From Siderastrea radians (lineage: Eukaryota; Cnidaria; Anthozoa; Scleractinia; Rhizangiidae), in NCBI GenBank assembly GCA_964017195.1, contig OZ024887.1, positions 9,720,660-9,784,659 on the forward strand: DNA of 64,000 nt, given 5' to 3'. Below, piece after piece: positions 1-11,501 of this stretch; position 1 is the first letter of the stretch, and every line of letters starts with the position of its first letter. Below the pieces are notes generated by a model. It saw only the letters and a program-made list of their open reading frames with translations, made no database searches and was not told where the DNA came from. A program made the position numbers and the translations under genes.

Positions 1-508
1 AAAGATAAACGGAAAATCACTTTAAGTGTCGTTTGCGGTCTATTTTTAGTGCTGTTTATTCCTACATTCCTTCCCTAAGTGACAGCGGACTTTCGCGAGC
101 GTATATGTGTTCTTTTCGCGCGACTACCCCAGAGCAAAAGGGGGGACTGCTTATAGTCCCCGAAATGTAATTTCCTAAGCTCCCCTAACTGTGATTACCT
201 TTCATTTTCATGTTAAAAACAGCGTCCGACTCAGCGTTCGTCCTGAAGTCAATGGTTGGTTGACTTTAGATGTCTTCTTTGAATTCAATTACAACCTAAA
301 AGCGGATCTAAGAAAAATTCTTGGCAAAACAATCAACAGTGTCAGTGTCGTAAACGTTTGTGCAGTGCCTGCATCATGCATACACGTTTTCTTTAATTTC
401 TCACTCTTACGTTCACAGGCAACAACAATTAAAACAACAGAGTACATACACCAACACAACTGAAACAAAAATGACAACAACAACAACAACTGCTGAATAA
501 TAATAATA

Positions 509-648
509 GAGTGGTTTCACTTAACCCGTGAAACAATATCCAACAATTAGTGTCTAAAAGTAAAAGTGAACAAAAGAAAACAATGAAATTACTGTGTAAT
601 AGTGTCTAATTGTTTAGTATCTATTACACGGGTTAAGTGAAATCACCC
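509..648. mobile_element. TA-flanked MITE (140 bp)
   Basis: Terminal inverted repeats of about 22 bp begin GAGTGGTTTCACTTAACCCG on the left and read GGGTGATTTCACTTAACCCG from the right. TA dinucleotides flank both ends (507-508, 649-650), as expected for a Tc1/mariner-type target-site duplication. There is no coding capacity, so this is a non-autonomous element. It was carried into copy 2 of the duplication. Confidence 0.7.
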
Positions 649-949
649 TAATTCGAAATAATGATAGTAAACAAAGAAGAGAGTTGAAAAACAGGTTTCT
701 CAGATAGAGAAATGAACATAGCACAGACCTAAGTCTATGGCCTGGAGTCACCAAGTTGTAGGATTAAGCTCTCTGATTGCCTCCAACGTGGCACTTTATC
801 TCATGCCTTCCACTTCCTTCTTTCATCCTAAATCTTCGACAGCTCTTTCCTTCTTCACGTTGACAACTCTGAGGCCATAACACATCACCAGGTTCTTGCT
901 CACAAATCCGCCACTCTCTCAGTCCGGTAATCTATTTCCGTTATAAACA

Positions 950-3010
950 GATTGTGAAATACGTTGAAACCAGACCTACTGCAGTGGCGGGCTTTTAAAC
1001 GAACCAAATGGTGTATATGAGGCTTACTGAGCGGACCATAAAATACGTTGACTGAAGATGTAGAGCAGTGGTGCGCATTTAACCATGACAAATTAAAGAG
1101 GCCGATAATGACGTGCAAGAGACGTTCACTATAGGCGCAGTACAATGGCGCGCATTAACAATATCGGATTATACAATAGGTTGGCTATTGGTGTTGTTCA
1201 GTGGCGGGCATTGTACAACAAGTTGGCTACAGGTGTAGTGCAATGGCGGACATTTACAAAAGCGGATCCTACAGTAGGTTGGCTACAGATGTAGTGCAGT
1301 GATGCGCGTTTCTTCATAAAACAGAGCACAATAACGAATTGCAAAAGACGGACTGCAGTTCGGTGGCGTTATTTTCACTACGAAAAAAGGAGGCGGAGAG
1401 CATTGGCATGTCCTTGATCATAATAAAGAGGAAAATAACGAATTGTAAAAGACGTTGACGACAAGAGCAGTGAAGCACTGCAAACTTAATTGTCATAATG
1501 TGGCTCATAATAGAGACTAAAATACTTTAACTACAGGCACAATAAAGTAGAGCGCATTTAATCTTAAAAGAAGTTGGCTACAAACGTGACTGATTGCGTA
1601 GCCCTAATTTAATTATACAATGATAGAGACGTTAAGTGTAGGCGTAAGCAATAGCACCCGTCAAAGAAGCTGAAAACGAGTCTGAACGTCGAATGCAGAC
1701 ATAGTGAAATGGCGCCCGTGTAATCCAAATAAAGTGGCTGCTAACGGAGTGTGAAAGATCAATCATAAAAGATGTAACAACAGGTGTATGCAATGGGGCT
1801 CATTTAATCATATTAACGAGGCCGCTAACGCTTTGTAAAAGACAGCGGCTGTCACCTGAAAACATTAGCGCGCATTTAGTCATAACAACGAGGTCGATAA
1901 CGCATTGAATTGTTTACAAGTGTAGTGCAGTGGTGTGAATTCAATTCTAACAAAATTAAAAGGAATATAAAGGATTACAAGAGTCGTTGACTGAAGCGCA
2001 ATGAAGTCGCGCACACTTGACCATCACTAAGAGGAAGACAATGGATCATTAAGTGAAGTCGTTGTCTGTAAGCGTATACGTATTTAAGTGATGCACATTC
2101 AGTAGTAATAAAGTGGAATATAAATGATTGCAATAAACTTTGATCGCATACATTTTGAAGTAGTACGTGTTTTTTGATAATGAAGAGTAAACTAAGATTG
2201 TGAAAAGATGTTTACTGCAAGTGTAGTGCATTGTTGCGCATTTAAACAAAATGAAGAAGCCGATAACGGATTGCAAGAAACGTTGACTGGAGGCGTAGTT
2301 TACTGGCGCGTTTTTGATCATTAAAAATGTAGGCGGGCGGAATGCATTTGCGCGCGCCTGATAATAGACGGTAAAGAGGAACATAAAGGATTGTAAAAGA
2401 CGTTGACTAAAGCTGCAATGAACTGGTGGACATTTAATATCAACAAAGTGGCTCATGACAGATTGCAAAACACATTTGCTTCATACATAATAGAGTGGCA
2501 CCCGTTTTATACTAATAAAGAGACAGTAACGAATTATAAAAGGCGTTGGCTGCAAATGTAACCGATCGCGTAGCCAACGTTTAATTATAATAAAGAGGAA
2601 GACGACAGATTTGATATGGTGCTTGTCAAATAATCCGATAACGGACCTAAATGTTGAACTTCAGGCGAAGCGTAGCGGTGCGCGCGTAGTGATAATAAAG
2701 CGGCTGACAACAAAGTGTAAGAGGCGTTGATTGCAGGCATATAACATTTTAATAAAGAAGCTGATCCCGGATAGTCAAAGATGTGATTAGCAGGTGCAGT
2801 GCATTGGCGCACCCTAGCATTATAAATGACAGCGACTCTAACGTCAGGGCAGTGGCGCGTATTTAATCATAAAAAGTGGTGATCGATAACAGACTGTAAA
2901 TGACGTTGTCCACAATTGTAGTGGAGTGCATTCAATTGTAACAAAAAAGGCCGATAATGGATTGCAAGAGACGTTGACTGCAGGTGTAGTGAAGTGGTGC
3001 TGACTTGATC
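950..3010. repeat. Degenerate 70-77-bp minisatellite
   Basis: About 27 diverged head-to-tail units. Each carries a core close to GACGTTGACTGCAGGTGTAG, then a segment like CAGTGGCGCGCATTTAATCA and an AAAGAGGCCGATAACG-like segment. Core spacings read off directly include 76, 77, 75, 75 and 69 bp. Open frames on the minus strand repeat a peptide like C-S-x-x-Q-R-L-L-Q-S-V because the unit is near a multiple of three. I read these as repeat translation, not a protein. Confidence 0.8.
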
Positions 3011-3360
3011 GCAATTAAGTTTCTTGTATACTTCTTCTCTTGCTTTTTTTTCTCGCCAGGAGAGTGGTCTTTGCATCTCTGACATTTTGGGTAGTTGTTT
3101 TTACCCTCCGTACTATTGCGCAGTTGTGTTGAGTGCCTGTTGCTAAGTGGAGCAATAGATCTATATGTTTCTTGACACCTCCAGCTTGGTAGCCGAGCTT
3201 TTCCACTCGATATCCTTGAGCATGGTGTTCCCCGATTGTTTTATTCTATTTCTTAAATTTTTTAATTTTGTTCATCCAGTCATATATATTTTAATTCGTA
3301 ATATATATTTTCATTCTTTTGATATAGTTTTTTGGTCTTGTGATTCTCAAATGAAGTTTA

Positions 3361-3517
3361 AACGTAACCTATGGCACATAAAATAATTATTATCATTATA
3401 TTTAAAACAACAACAACAATAATAATAATAATAATAATAATAATTAGTTATCATTATTAGAATTATAATTTTTAAATTGCAATTGTAATAATTATTATAA
3501 GTGCCATAGGTTACGTT
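3361..3517. repeat. Foldback repeat with AAC/AAT core
   Basis: Arms AACGTAACCTATGGCAC and GTGCCATAGGTTACGTT are perfect inverted complements of 17 bp. The pairing extends inward through AT-rich ATAATTATTAT sequence. The core is (AAC)n(AAT)n microsatellite. The copy at 11276-11448 has a longer microsatellite. Probably a small foldback element. Confidence 0.6.
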
Positions 3518-3570
3518 CGCGCCCTGTGTGCGTTATTTTAGGTTTTAGCATTAAGATATGTCAACCCTGC

Positions 3571-4905
3571 TACAAGAGGGTCCACAACAGGTTTGGCGGG
3601 ATGCAGGATTTGGCTAATTTTTGTGGCGATATTCGGGATGGGAGCTGAAAACAGGAGCGGGATGCGGGAATTTCGATTACGAGCAGGAGCAGGATTTTGT
3701 GTTTTCAGGGAGTCGGGATGCGAGAATCGCAAGGGAAAAGTAGCGGGATGCCGGCGTTATTTGAATTTTTACGAGACTGGATGATTTTACCAGAGCAGAC
3801 AGATACAAATGCATCCTTTGCGGTGTGAAGTGTGTTGGCAGTTTTAAGCAATGAATCGGCCAAGGCAGCGTAGCCTGAGAGCCAAACTAGTATGAGTCCT
3901 TTTGTGGTGTTTTGTGTTGATTTCGGACATTTCTATTCTCGTTGCTTTCATTACAAGAATGAGGTATCAAGTCAGATGTCGTGTTGCATTTCTTGGCCTG
4001 GTATGCGTTCTTGACTTTTCCTACACTTTCTATTGAGCGTTGGTTGGAACAGCTATGGTTAGTCTAGCCGTATGGCAACACCGGCGGACGGTAATGCAAC
4101 GACGGTCGCTGAAAACGAGGTATTTGACAACACAAATTTTGCTGCTATATACTATGAAACGAGTGCGAGCAGGTATGCCTTTCTTTGAAAAGAACACTCC
4201 CAAGCAGAGATTTTCTGATGGCAAGTAAAGACAGTGAAAGCTTTAAAAACTGTTAGGTGAGTCGACTTTTATAAATCTTTCAGGCTACATTTCATTTTTG
4301 CAGACCTCATAACTGGGCCGATCTTGTATGACCTTTGTGCCCCTAGCCTTGTCTAAGGATACAACCCATTTTTATACAGCTGGATGTAGATAAACAACGC
4401 GGAGAACACTTTGTGTCTAAGGGACGCACCGACCTTCAGATCAAAACCACGACGCGCTAACCACTGCGCAACTACCCCTTCTTTAAAATTTTGAACAGAA
4501 AGAGGGTCATGTCGTAAGACATTCAGTTGGTTGTCTTCCAAAAAACACAGGACCCAGAATACATAGCAAACATCTCTTTGTCAATCTTTACTTCTCACTA
4601 ATACCTGGACAAGATAAGGTAAAACAGAATAGCACAAACAAAACACACGTTATGGTCATTAGTGGCGATATCGAGACCACAAAAACGTCGACCATAAAAA
4701 CGTATTACGTTTGTCTGCTATCCGTTGTATAAAAAACTTGTCTGCTACCCATAAAAACTTGTCTGCTATCCGTTGTATAAAAGATAAGTGATGTTTTCAT
4801 CATGAATGTAGAAAACTAGTTAAAAATTTGGGCGGGACGGCGGGATTAACAGGAAAAAATAGGCGGGATGGCGGGATCTAAGAACCCTATTGTGGACCCT
4901 CCTAC
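3571..4905. mobile_element. 1.3-kb inverted-repeat element
   Basis: The ends share an inverted motif: AGAGGGTCCACAACAGG at the left and, read from the right, GGAGGGTCCACAATAGGG. Inside are many GCGGGATG-type motifs near both ends and a tRNA-derived SINE at 4345-4482. No transposase frame is present and I could not identify a target-site duplication, so the boundaries are approximate. Confidence 0.45.
4345..4482 (-). mobile_element. tRNA-derived SINE
   Basis: On the minus strand the 5' head reads GGGTAGTTGCGCAGTGGTTA, close to a tRNA A-box region, followed by GCGCGTCGTGGTTTTGATC, which resembles an anticodon arm and a decayed B box. The downstream body contains (plus strand) TTGTCTAAGGATACAAC, which recurs as TTGTCTAAGGAAGCAAC at 41690-41706, so this family also occurs beside the 67-bp array. 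Confidence 0.5.
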
Positions 4906-4906
4906 A

Positions 4907-4953
4907 ATAATGATGACGATGATGATGATGATGACGATGATGATGATGATGAT
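4907..4953. repeat. GAT trinucleotide microsatellite
   Basis: Interrupted (GAT)n/(GAC) run directly after the right end of the 1.3-kb element. The copy at 12869-12904 is shorter. Confidence 0.8.
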
Positions 4954-5747
4954 GAAATTATCACTACATAGGAAAGCGGACGGTTCATTCAGAACGCATT
5001 AAGGCTTAAATTACTCCGTTAACTAACCCACTAAAGCCAAACAATGCAAAAGCGTACAATACCGAACACCTTCGACGAACTTTCTCTCCTTCTGAGAGTG
5101 ATGGCTTTCAGTGTCCTTGTCTCACCCATAGAGAAGTTGTAGAAATTGCAGAGTATATTTTCCTGACAAAGAGAATCACTTGTGACGAAGTCTTCCAGTA
5201 TGGCTTCTACTTAACTTCCACTGCTGTATCTAAGAAAATAAAAAAAAAATGCAAAGCTCTTATGATTGATTTAACAGGACTGACAGTAGTACCACCGACT
5301 ATAAGGTGCTCTATGTTGATTTTACGTAGCTGTTGTTTCGTTCCAACTAAGCAATAATATCACCAATATTAGAGACTGGCATGAAATGAAATTAAAGATA
5401 CTTCGTTCTCTGAGAAGGCCCGAGTGTTTGAACATTGAACAGCAAACAAAATGCAAATGAAGTGTGAAAAAAGCGCCAAATTTTTGAACGCACGCGGACG
5501 CTTTACCTGATTGGTTTTTCAAATCTCAGCTTCTTCCCCATTGGCCGAGTAGTGACAGCTGAATGTCGTCTTTTGTTTAGCACAAGCACGTTTTAACTAC
5601 AGGAAATTTCTTCACGTGAACTTCTACCAAGATCAAGATCAAAAACAAAACGATAATTTTGGGAAGTGGATAGCAAGAAGACAAGATAAAAGAGAATAGG
5701 AAAGTATAAGACAATGATTCCATTTTTTCTTTCGATATCTATTTTAC

Positions 5748-5996
5748 TTGGAGTGGTTACCATTTACAAAAACTACCGGAAATTTCGGTTGAACTGTAAG
5801 CTTAAATGGTAAGGCTATTTTGGTTTGCCCCGCGACCGGAATGAGAGGTAGTCCAAGCTTGTTTACCATTTACACGGGAAAACCGGTCGGTTTAGCGTTT
5901 GGGTCGGTTTAGGCAAACGGTAAGCGAATTTCCGTATTGGGAAAATTCCGTTCGGGACTGGCGCTTACCATTTGCAGAAATTCCTACCATTTACCA
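5748..5996. repeat. TACCATTTAC-type dispersed repeat
   Basis: The motif TACCATTTAC, its variants and its complement AAATGGTAAG recur at least six times in 250 bp, interleaved with CCGGAAATTTCGG and ACCGGTCGGTTTAG motifs. This looks like a small non-autonomous element with internal subrepeats. A copy lies at 13708-13948, and a diverged inverted trace at 16590-16700. Confidence 0.5.
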
Positions 5997-6565
5997 AAAA
6001 ATTTGCACGATGGCGACTACTAACGAGAAGGTCGCAAAACAAAAGCTTTGATTAACAAAACAACGACTCTGCACGTGCGTTATGTGCACAACTACAACGT
6101 GAAATGACCCAATTCAACGTTTTGTTTAGAACGCAAATACACGACGGTGAATTTTCGTTTTTATAGTAATAATAATATAATAGTAATAACTTTATTCACG
6201 TGTCAAGTGATCTAGCACCTTGTAAAGACAGGGCGCTAATTGGGGACACAGCTATTTTCTAATTAATTTTCTAAATAAGTTCTTCCTCGAACTGATACGC
6301 CGTCCTTACAAATTCAGCTCCTGGATAATTCGACTGCATTCAGTTAAACGAGTCGGAATATTAAATCGCCAAGAAGTTTCAAAGATTTTGAAGGCATTTT
6401 AAAAGTGACGTTTTTCCTTCCCGTTAAGCTCCCTAATTAATTGTTGTTGGGACAGAAAATGGCTACGAGAGCCTGAAACTGGTATCAAACAACCCAAAAT
6501 CCCCAACCGGAATATCCGAACGGAAAATTGTGTTCCATTATTTAGGTTGTTTGGCATAGTCTAAA

Positions 6566-6687
6566 ATCTGGACTGGACTGGACTGGACTGGACTGGACTG
6601 GACTGGACTCTGGACCCTGGACCCTGGACTCTGGACTCTGGACCCTGGACCCTGGACCCTGGACCCTGGATCCTGGACCCTGGACTC
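6566..6687. repeat. CTGGACT / CTGGACC short tandem array
   Basis: Starts as 5-bp CTGGA repeats and turns into 7-bp CTGGACY units. The second-unit copy (14558-14640) has lost the 5-bp part and changed unit order. A short array in opposite orientation lies at 16526-16569. A variable-number minisatellite. Confidence 0.85.
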
Positions 6688-6848
6688 TGAGGAAAATGTG
6701 ATATATGATCGAAACATCTTCGGCTCTTTTTCGGGAACCTTCGCATTCGTCGGCAAACTTCGGAATTCTTCGGAAAATTACCGAATCTTCATCTGTTTTC
6801 TTTCATTTTCTTGAATGTACTATAAACGAAAAATCACACGTCCTTCTC

Positions 6849-6878
6849 GTGATGTTTTGAGAACTTTCAAAACATCAC
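6849..6878. repeat. Conserved short hairpin
   Basis: GTGATGTTTTGA pairs with TCAAAACATCAC around a 6-nt loop. The same hairpin occurs at 14802-14831 and, in the inverted diverged copy, at 16333-16362 (GTGATGTTTTGA-AAATTC-TCAAAACATCAC). The stem is unchanged while the loop differs. Confidence 0.7.
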
Positions 6879-7199
6879 CCCTACCTTAAATGTACTCGAG
6901 GCCGTGCAATTTCCTGTACTTATTGTTTCCGCCTTCCAAGATACGATCTTTAATAGAAATGCCAAATGACTTGGTTATTATTACTGCCACACGGAGACAG
7001 TATTGGCCAAATGGGGTGCAAAAGTGAGGCCAATTAGCCAATGTTTATTTCCACTGTACCGCCTGAACTGTGTGAAGTTGATGCAACAAGCATTTATTCC
7101 CTTTTTGGTAGTTATTCCAATGGTCTCCACCCCCATTTACAAGCATCACATAGACAGCACATTGCGAAAGAGCTAAAAATAAGCTAATGAAATCGTTTC

Positions 7200-7393
7200 T
7201 GAAATTATGAATATATGAAACTCATATATTTGAACTGCGGAATGAAGAAATAAGTGTAAAGAAGATCCTCGCAGTTATTAACGCAACTCATGCAGTTGCG
7301 AAAAGAAAGCCTGAAAAAATCAGGCTTGCCGGGATTCGAACCCTGACCTCTGCGATACCGGTGCAGCGCTCTAACCAATTGAGCTAACAAGCC
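7200..7393 (-). mobile_element. tRNA-derived SINE (Thr-like head)
   Basis: On the minus strand the element starts GGCTTGTTAGCTCAATTGG (A box) and contains GGTTCGAATCC (B box) in a nearly complete tRNA-like cloverleaf. The anticodon loop position reads GGT, so the head is threonine-tRNA-like. A body with CAGGCTTTCTTTTCGCAAC follows, then a tail with palindromic AT-rich sequence. Related copies lie at 15200-15387 and within 39172-39600. The attached body and multiple copies argue against a functional tRNA gene. Confidence 0.75.
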
Positions 7394-7849
7394 GACTGGG
7401 AGCTGGTCATTAAATTGGTTCGTAATATACCCGGGAAAAATGAAGATGAAATTATGAATATATGAAACTCATATATTTGAACTGCGGAATGAAGAAATAA
7501 GTGTAAAGAAGATCCTCGCAGCTATTAAATCGTTTCTCTCAGTGTTTGTTAGTTTCCCGTGACCGTTACTTTCCCGATGACGATGATGATGATAACTAAG
7601 GAAAGCGTGTAAAAATTAGTGTACGAGATTATGCCAAGTTTTATTTAAAGTTCAATAGGCTTTCTTGAGCCATGGCCATAGCTATCTCGAACATGAGATG
7701 AGACCTTTCCCCTTGGGCAATGCTATCTCGAGCTACCGGGTACCGAGACCTCCCACTTAACAAGGACACTTTGAGCGGACCCTCGAGTAAATTAAGGCAA
7801 TTTCTAGGTAAATTTCACTGGAGATTAACTAAAAAGTCATGCGTGTCAA

Positions 7850-8065
7850 GGGGACAAATGGTCAAGGGGGACAAACGGTTTAGAGGTGTGTTTCGATGTT
7901 TCATTTTAACAGTTAACTTAACTTCAGGCAGAACACCCGAACGTTATCTTGCACGTCCATCTTCAGACCGGTCTTCTTCCTCTTTATTCTCCTTTATTTC
8001 TTTTTCATGGATCACCCTGTTGAACAATAATGTTGAAATGCTTCATCTACATTAGCACTGAATAA
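7850..8065. other. Spacer between duplication copies
   Basis: 216 bp found only between the two copies and not after copy 2. It is either the 3' part of the original unit lost from copy 2, or sequence inserted at the junction. No gene or known repeat recognised. Confidence 0.6.
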
Positions 8066-8571
8066 AAAGATAAACGGAAAATCACTTTTTAAAAGTGTCG
8101 TTTGCGGTCTATTTTTAGTGCTGTTTATTCCTACATTCCTTCCCTAAGTGACAGCGGACTTTCGCGAGCGTGTATGTGTTCTTTTCGCGCGACTACCCCA
8201 GAGCAAAAGGGGGGACTGCTTATAGTCTCCGAAATGTCATTTCCTAAGCTCACCTAACTGTGATTACCTTTCATTTTCATGTTAAAAACAGCGTCCGACT
8301 CAGCGTTCGTCCTGAAGTCAATGGTTGGTTGACTTTAGATGTCTTCTTTAAATTCAATTACAACCTAAAAGCGATCTAAGAAAAATTCTTGGCAAAACAA
8401 TCAACAGTGTCAGTGTCGTAAACGTTTGTGCAGTGCCTGCATCATGCATACACGTTTTCTTTCTCACTCTCACGCACACAGGCAACAACAATTAAAACAA
8501 CAGAGTACATACACCAACACAACTGAAACAAAAATGACAACAACAACAACAACTGCTGAATAATAATAATA

Positions 8572-8712
8572 GAGTGGTTTCACTTAACCCGTGAAACAAT
8601 ATCCAACAATTAGTGTCTAAAAGTCAAAAGTGAACAAAAGAAAACAATGAAATTACTGTGTAATAGTGTCTAATTGTTTAGTATCTATTTTACGGGTTAA
8701 GTGAAATCACCC
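8572..8712. mobile_element. TA-flanked MITE, duplicated copy
   Basis: Copy of the element at 509-648 inside the second duplication unit, with the same inverted termini and flanking TA dinucleotides. One terminal motif differs (TTTTACGGG instead of TTACACGGG). Confidence 0.7.
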
Positions 8713-9009
8713 TAATTCGAAATAATGATAGTAAACAAAGAAGAGAGTTGAAAAACAGGTTTCTCAGATAGAGAAATGAACATAGCACAGACCTAAGTCT
8801 ATGGCCTGGAGTCACCAAGTTGTAGGATTAAGCTCTCTGATTGCCTCCAACGTGGCACTTTATCTCATGCCTTCCACTTCCTTCTTTCATCCTAAATCTT
8901 CGACAGCTCTTTCCTTCTTCACGTTGACAACTCTGAGGCCATAACACATCACCAGGTTCTTGCTCACAAATTCGCCACTCTCTCAGTCCGGTAATCTATT
9001 TCCGTTATA

Positions 9010-10925
9010 AACAGATTGTAAAATACGTTGAAACCAGACCTACTGCAGTGGTGGGCTTTTAAACGAACCAAAAGGTGTATATGAGGCTTACTGAGCGGAC
9101 CACAAAATACGTTGACTGAAGATGTAGAGCAGTGGTGCGCATTTAACCATGACAAATTAAAGAGGCCGATAATGACGTGCAAGAGACGTTCACTATATAG
9201 GTGCAGTACAATGGCGCGCATTAACCATATCGGATTATACAATAGGTTGGCTATTGGTGATGTTCAGTGGCGGGCATTGTACAACAGGTTGGCTACAGGT
9301 GTAGTGCACTGGTGGGCATTCACAAAAGCGGATCCTACAGTAGGTTGGCTACAGATGTAGTGCAGTGGTGCGCGTTTCTTCATAAAACAGAGCACAATAA
9401 CGAATTGCAAAAGACGGACTGCAGTTCGGTGGCGTTATTTTCACCACGAAAAAAGGAGGCGGAGAGCATTGGCATGTCCTTGATCATAATAAAGAGGAAA
9501 ATAACGAACTGTAAAAGACGTTGACGACAAGAGCAGTGAAGCAGTGCAAACTTAATTGTCATAATGTGGCACATAATTGATACTAAAATACTTTAACTAC
9601 AGGCACAATAAAGTAGAGCGCATTTAATCTTAAAAGAAGTTGGCTACAAACGTGACTGATTGCGTAGCCCTAATTTAATTATACAATGATAGAGACGTTA
9701 AGTGTAGCAATGGGGCTCATTTAATCATATTAACGAGGCCGCTAATGCTTTGTAAAAGACAGCGGCTGTCACCTGAAAACATTAGCGCGCATTTAGTCAT
9801 AACAACGAGGTCGATAACGCATTGAATTGTTTACAAGTGTAGTGCAGTGGTGTGAATTGAATTCTAACAAAATTAAAAGGAATATAAAGGATTACAAAAG
9901 TCGTTGACTGAAGCGAAATGAAGTCGCGCACACTTGACCATCACTAAGAGGAAGACAATGGATCATTAAGTGAAGTCGTTGTCTGTAAGCGTATACGTAT
10001 TTAAGTGATGCACATTCAGTAGTAATAAAGTGGAATATAAATGATTGCAATAAACTTTGATCGCATACATTTTGAAGTAGTACGTGTTTTTTGATAATGA
10101 AGAGTAAACTAAGATTGTGAAAAGATGTTTACTGCAAGTGTAGTGCATTGTTGCGCATTTAAACAAAATGAAGAAGCCGATAACGGATTGCAAGAAACGT
10201 TGACTGGAGGCGTAGTTTACTGGCGCGTTTTTGATCATTAAAAATGTAGGCGGGCGGAATGCATTTGCGCGCGTCTGATAATAGACGGCAAAGAGGAACA
10301 TAAAGGATTGTAAAAGACGTTGACTAAAGCTGCAATGAACTGGTGGACATTTAACATCAACAAAGTGGCTCATGACAGATTGCAAAACACATTTGCTTCA
10401 TACATAATAGAGCAGCACCCGTTTTATGTTAATAAAGAGACAGTAACGAATTATAAAAGGCGTTGGCTGCAAATGTAACCGATCGCGTAGCCAACGTTTA
10501 ATTATAATAAAGAGGAAGACGACAGATTTGATATGGTGCTTGTCAAATAATCCGATAACGGACCTAAATGTTGAACTTCAGGCGAAGCGCAGGGGTGCGC
10601 GCGTAGTGATAATAAAGCGGCTGACAACAAAGTGTAAGAGGCGTTGATTGCAGGCATATAACATTTTAATAAAGAGGCTGATCCCGGATAGTCAAAGATA
10701 TGATTAGCAGGTGCAGTGCATTGGCGCACCCTAGCATTATAAATGACAGCGACTCTAACGTCAGGGCAGTGGCGCGTATTTAATCATAAAAAGTGGTGAT
10801 CGATAACAGACTGTAAATGACGTTGTCCACAATTGTAGTGGAGTGCATTCAATTATAACAAAAAAGGCCGATAACGGATTGCAAGAGACGTTGACTGCAG
10901 GCGTAGTGAAGTGGTGCTGACTTGA
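9010..10925. repeat. Degenerate 70-77-bp minisatellite, copy 2
   Basis: Same array in the second duplication unit. Two consecutive units (about 149 bp) have been lost between 9706 and 9707 relative to copy 1. Loss of whole units fits replication slippage or unequal exchange after the duplication. Confidence 0.8.
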
Positions 10926-11275
10926 TCGCAATTAAATTTCTTGTATACTTCTTCTCTTGCTTTTTTTTCTTGCCAGGAGAGTGGTCTTTGCATCTCTGAC
11001 ATTTTGGGTAGTTGTTTTTACCCTCCGTACTATTGCGCAGTTGTGTTGAGTGCCTGTTGCTAAGTGGAGCAATAGATCTTTTGTTTCATGACACCTCCAG
11101 CTTGGTAGCCGAGCTTTTCCACTCGACATCCTTGAGCATGGTGTTCCCCGATTGTTTTATTCTTTTTCTTAAATTTTTAATTTTGTTCATCCAGTCATAT
11201 ATATTTTAATTCGTAATATATATTTTTATTCTTTTGATACAGTTTTTTGGTCTTGTGATTCTCAAATGAAGTTTG

Positions 11276-11341
11276 AACGTAACCTATGGCACATAAAATA
11301 ATTATTATCATTATATTTAAAACAACAACAACAACAACAAC

Positions 11342-11374
<33 letters not shown>

Positions 11375-11448
11375 TAGTTATCATTATTATAATTATAATG
11401 TTTTAAATTGCAATTGTAATAATTATTATAAGTGCCATAGGTTACGTT
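11276..11448. repeat. Foldback repeat, duplicated copy
   Basis: Second-unit copy of the element at 3361-3517 with the same 17-bp arms. The AAC and AAT runs are expanded, showing independent microsatellite growth after duplication. Confidence 0.6.
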
Positions 11449-11501
11449 CCCGCCCTATGTGCGTTATTTTAGGTTTTAGCATTAAGATATGTCAACCCTG
11501 C

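Larger units (their letters stand above)
1..7849. repeat. Large direct duplication, copy 1
   Basis: This block is repeated in the same order and orientation at 8066-15843. The two copies are near-identical by eye (roughly 97 percent, not computed), with small indels. The copies share the MITE, the minisatellite, the inverted-repeat element, the SINEs and the CTGGA-type array, so these were in place before duplication. The copy may begin outside the window. I see no conserved protein-coding gene in it; its longest open frames are translations of repeats. Confidence 0.93.

Noticed and set aside
2049..2468. 139-aa minus-strand open frame kept in both duplication copies
   Set aside because: It is a translation of the 70-77-bp minisatellite; its repeated peptide follows the DNA unit, and conservation reflects the recent duplication.
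7321..7393. tRNA gene (Thr-like cloverleaf) on the minus strand
   Set aside because: The A and B boxes are good, but a conserved body and tail follow, and several copies with different head mutations exist. This is a SINE head.
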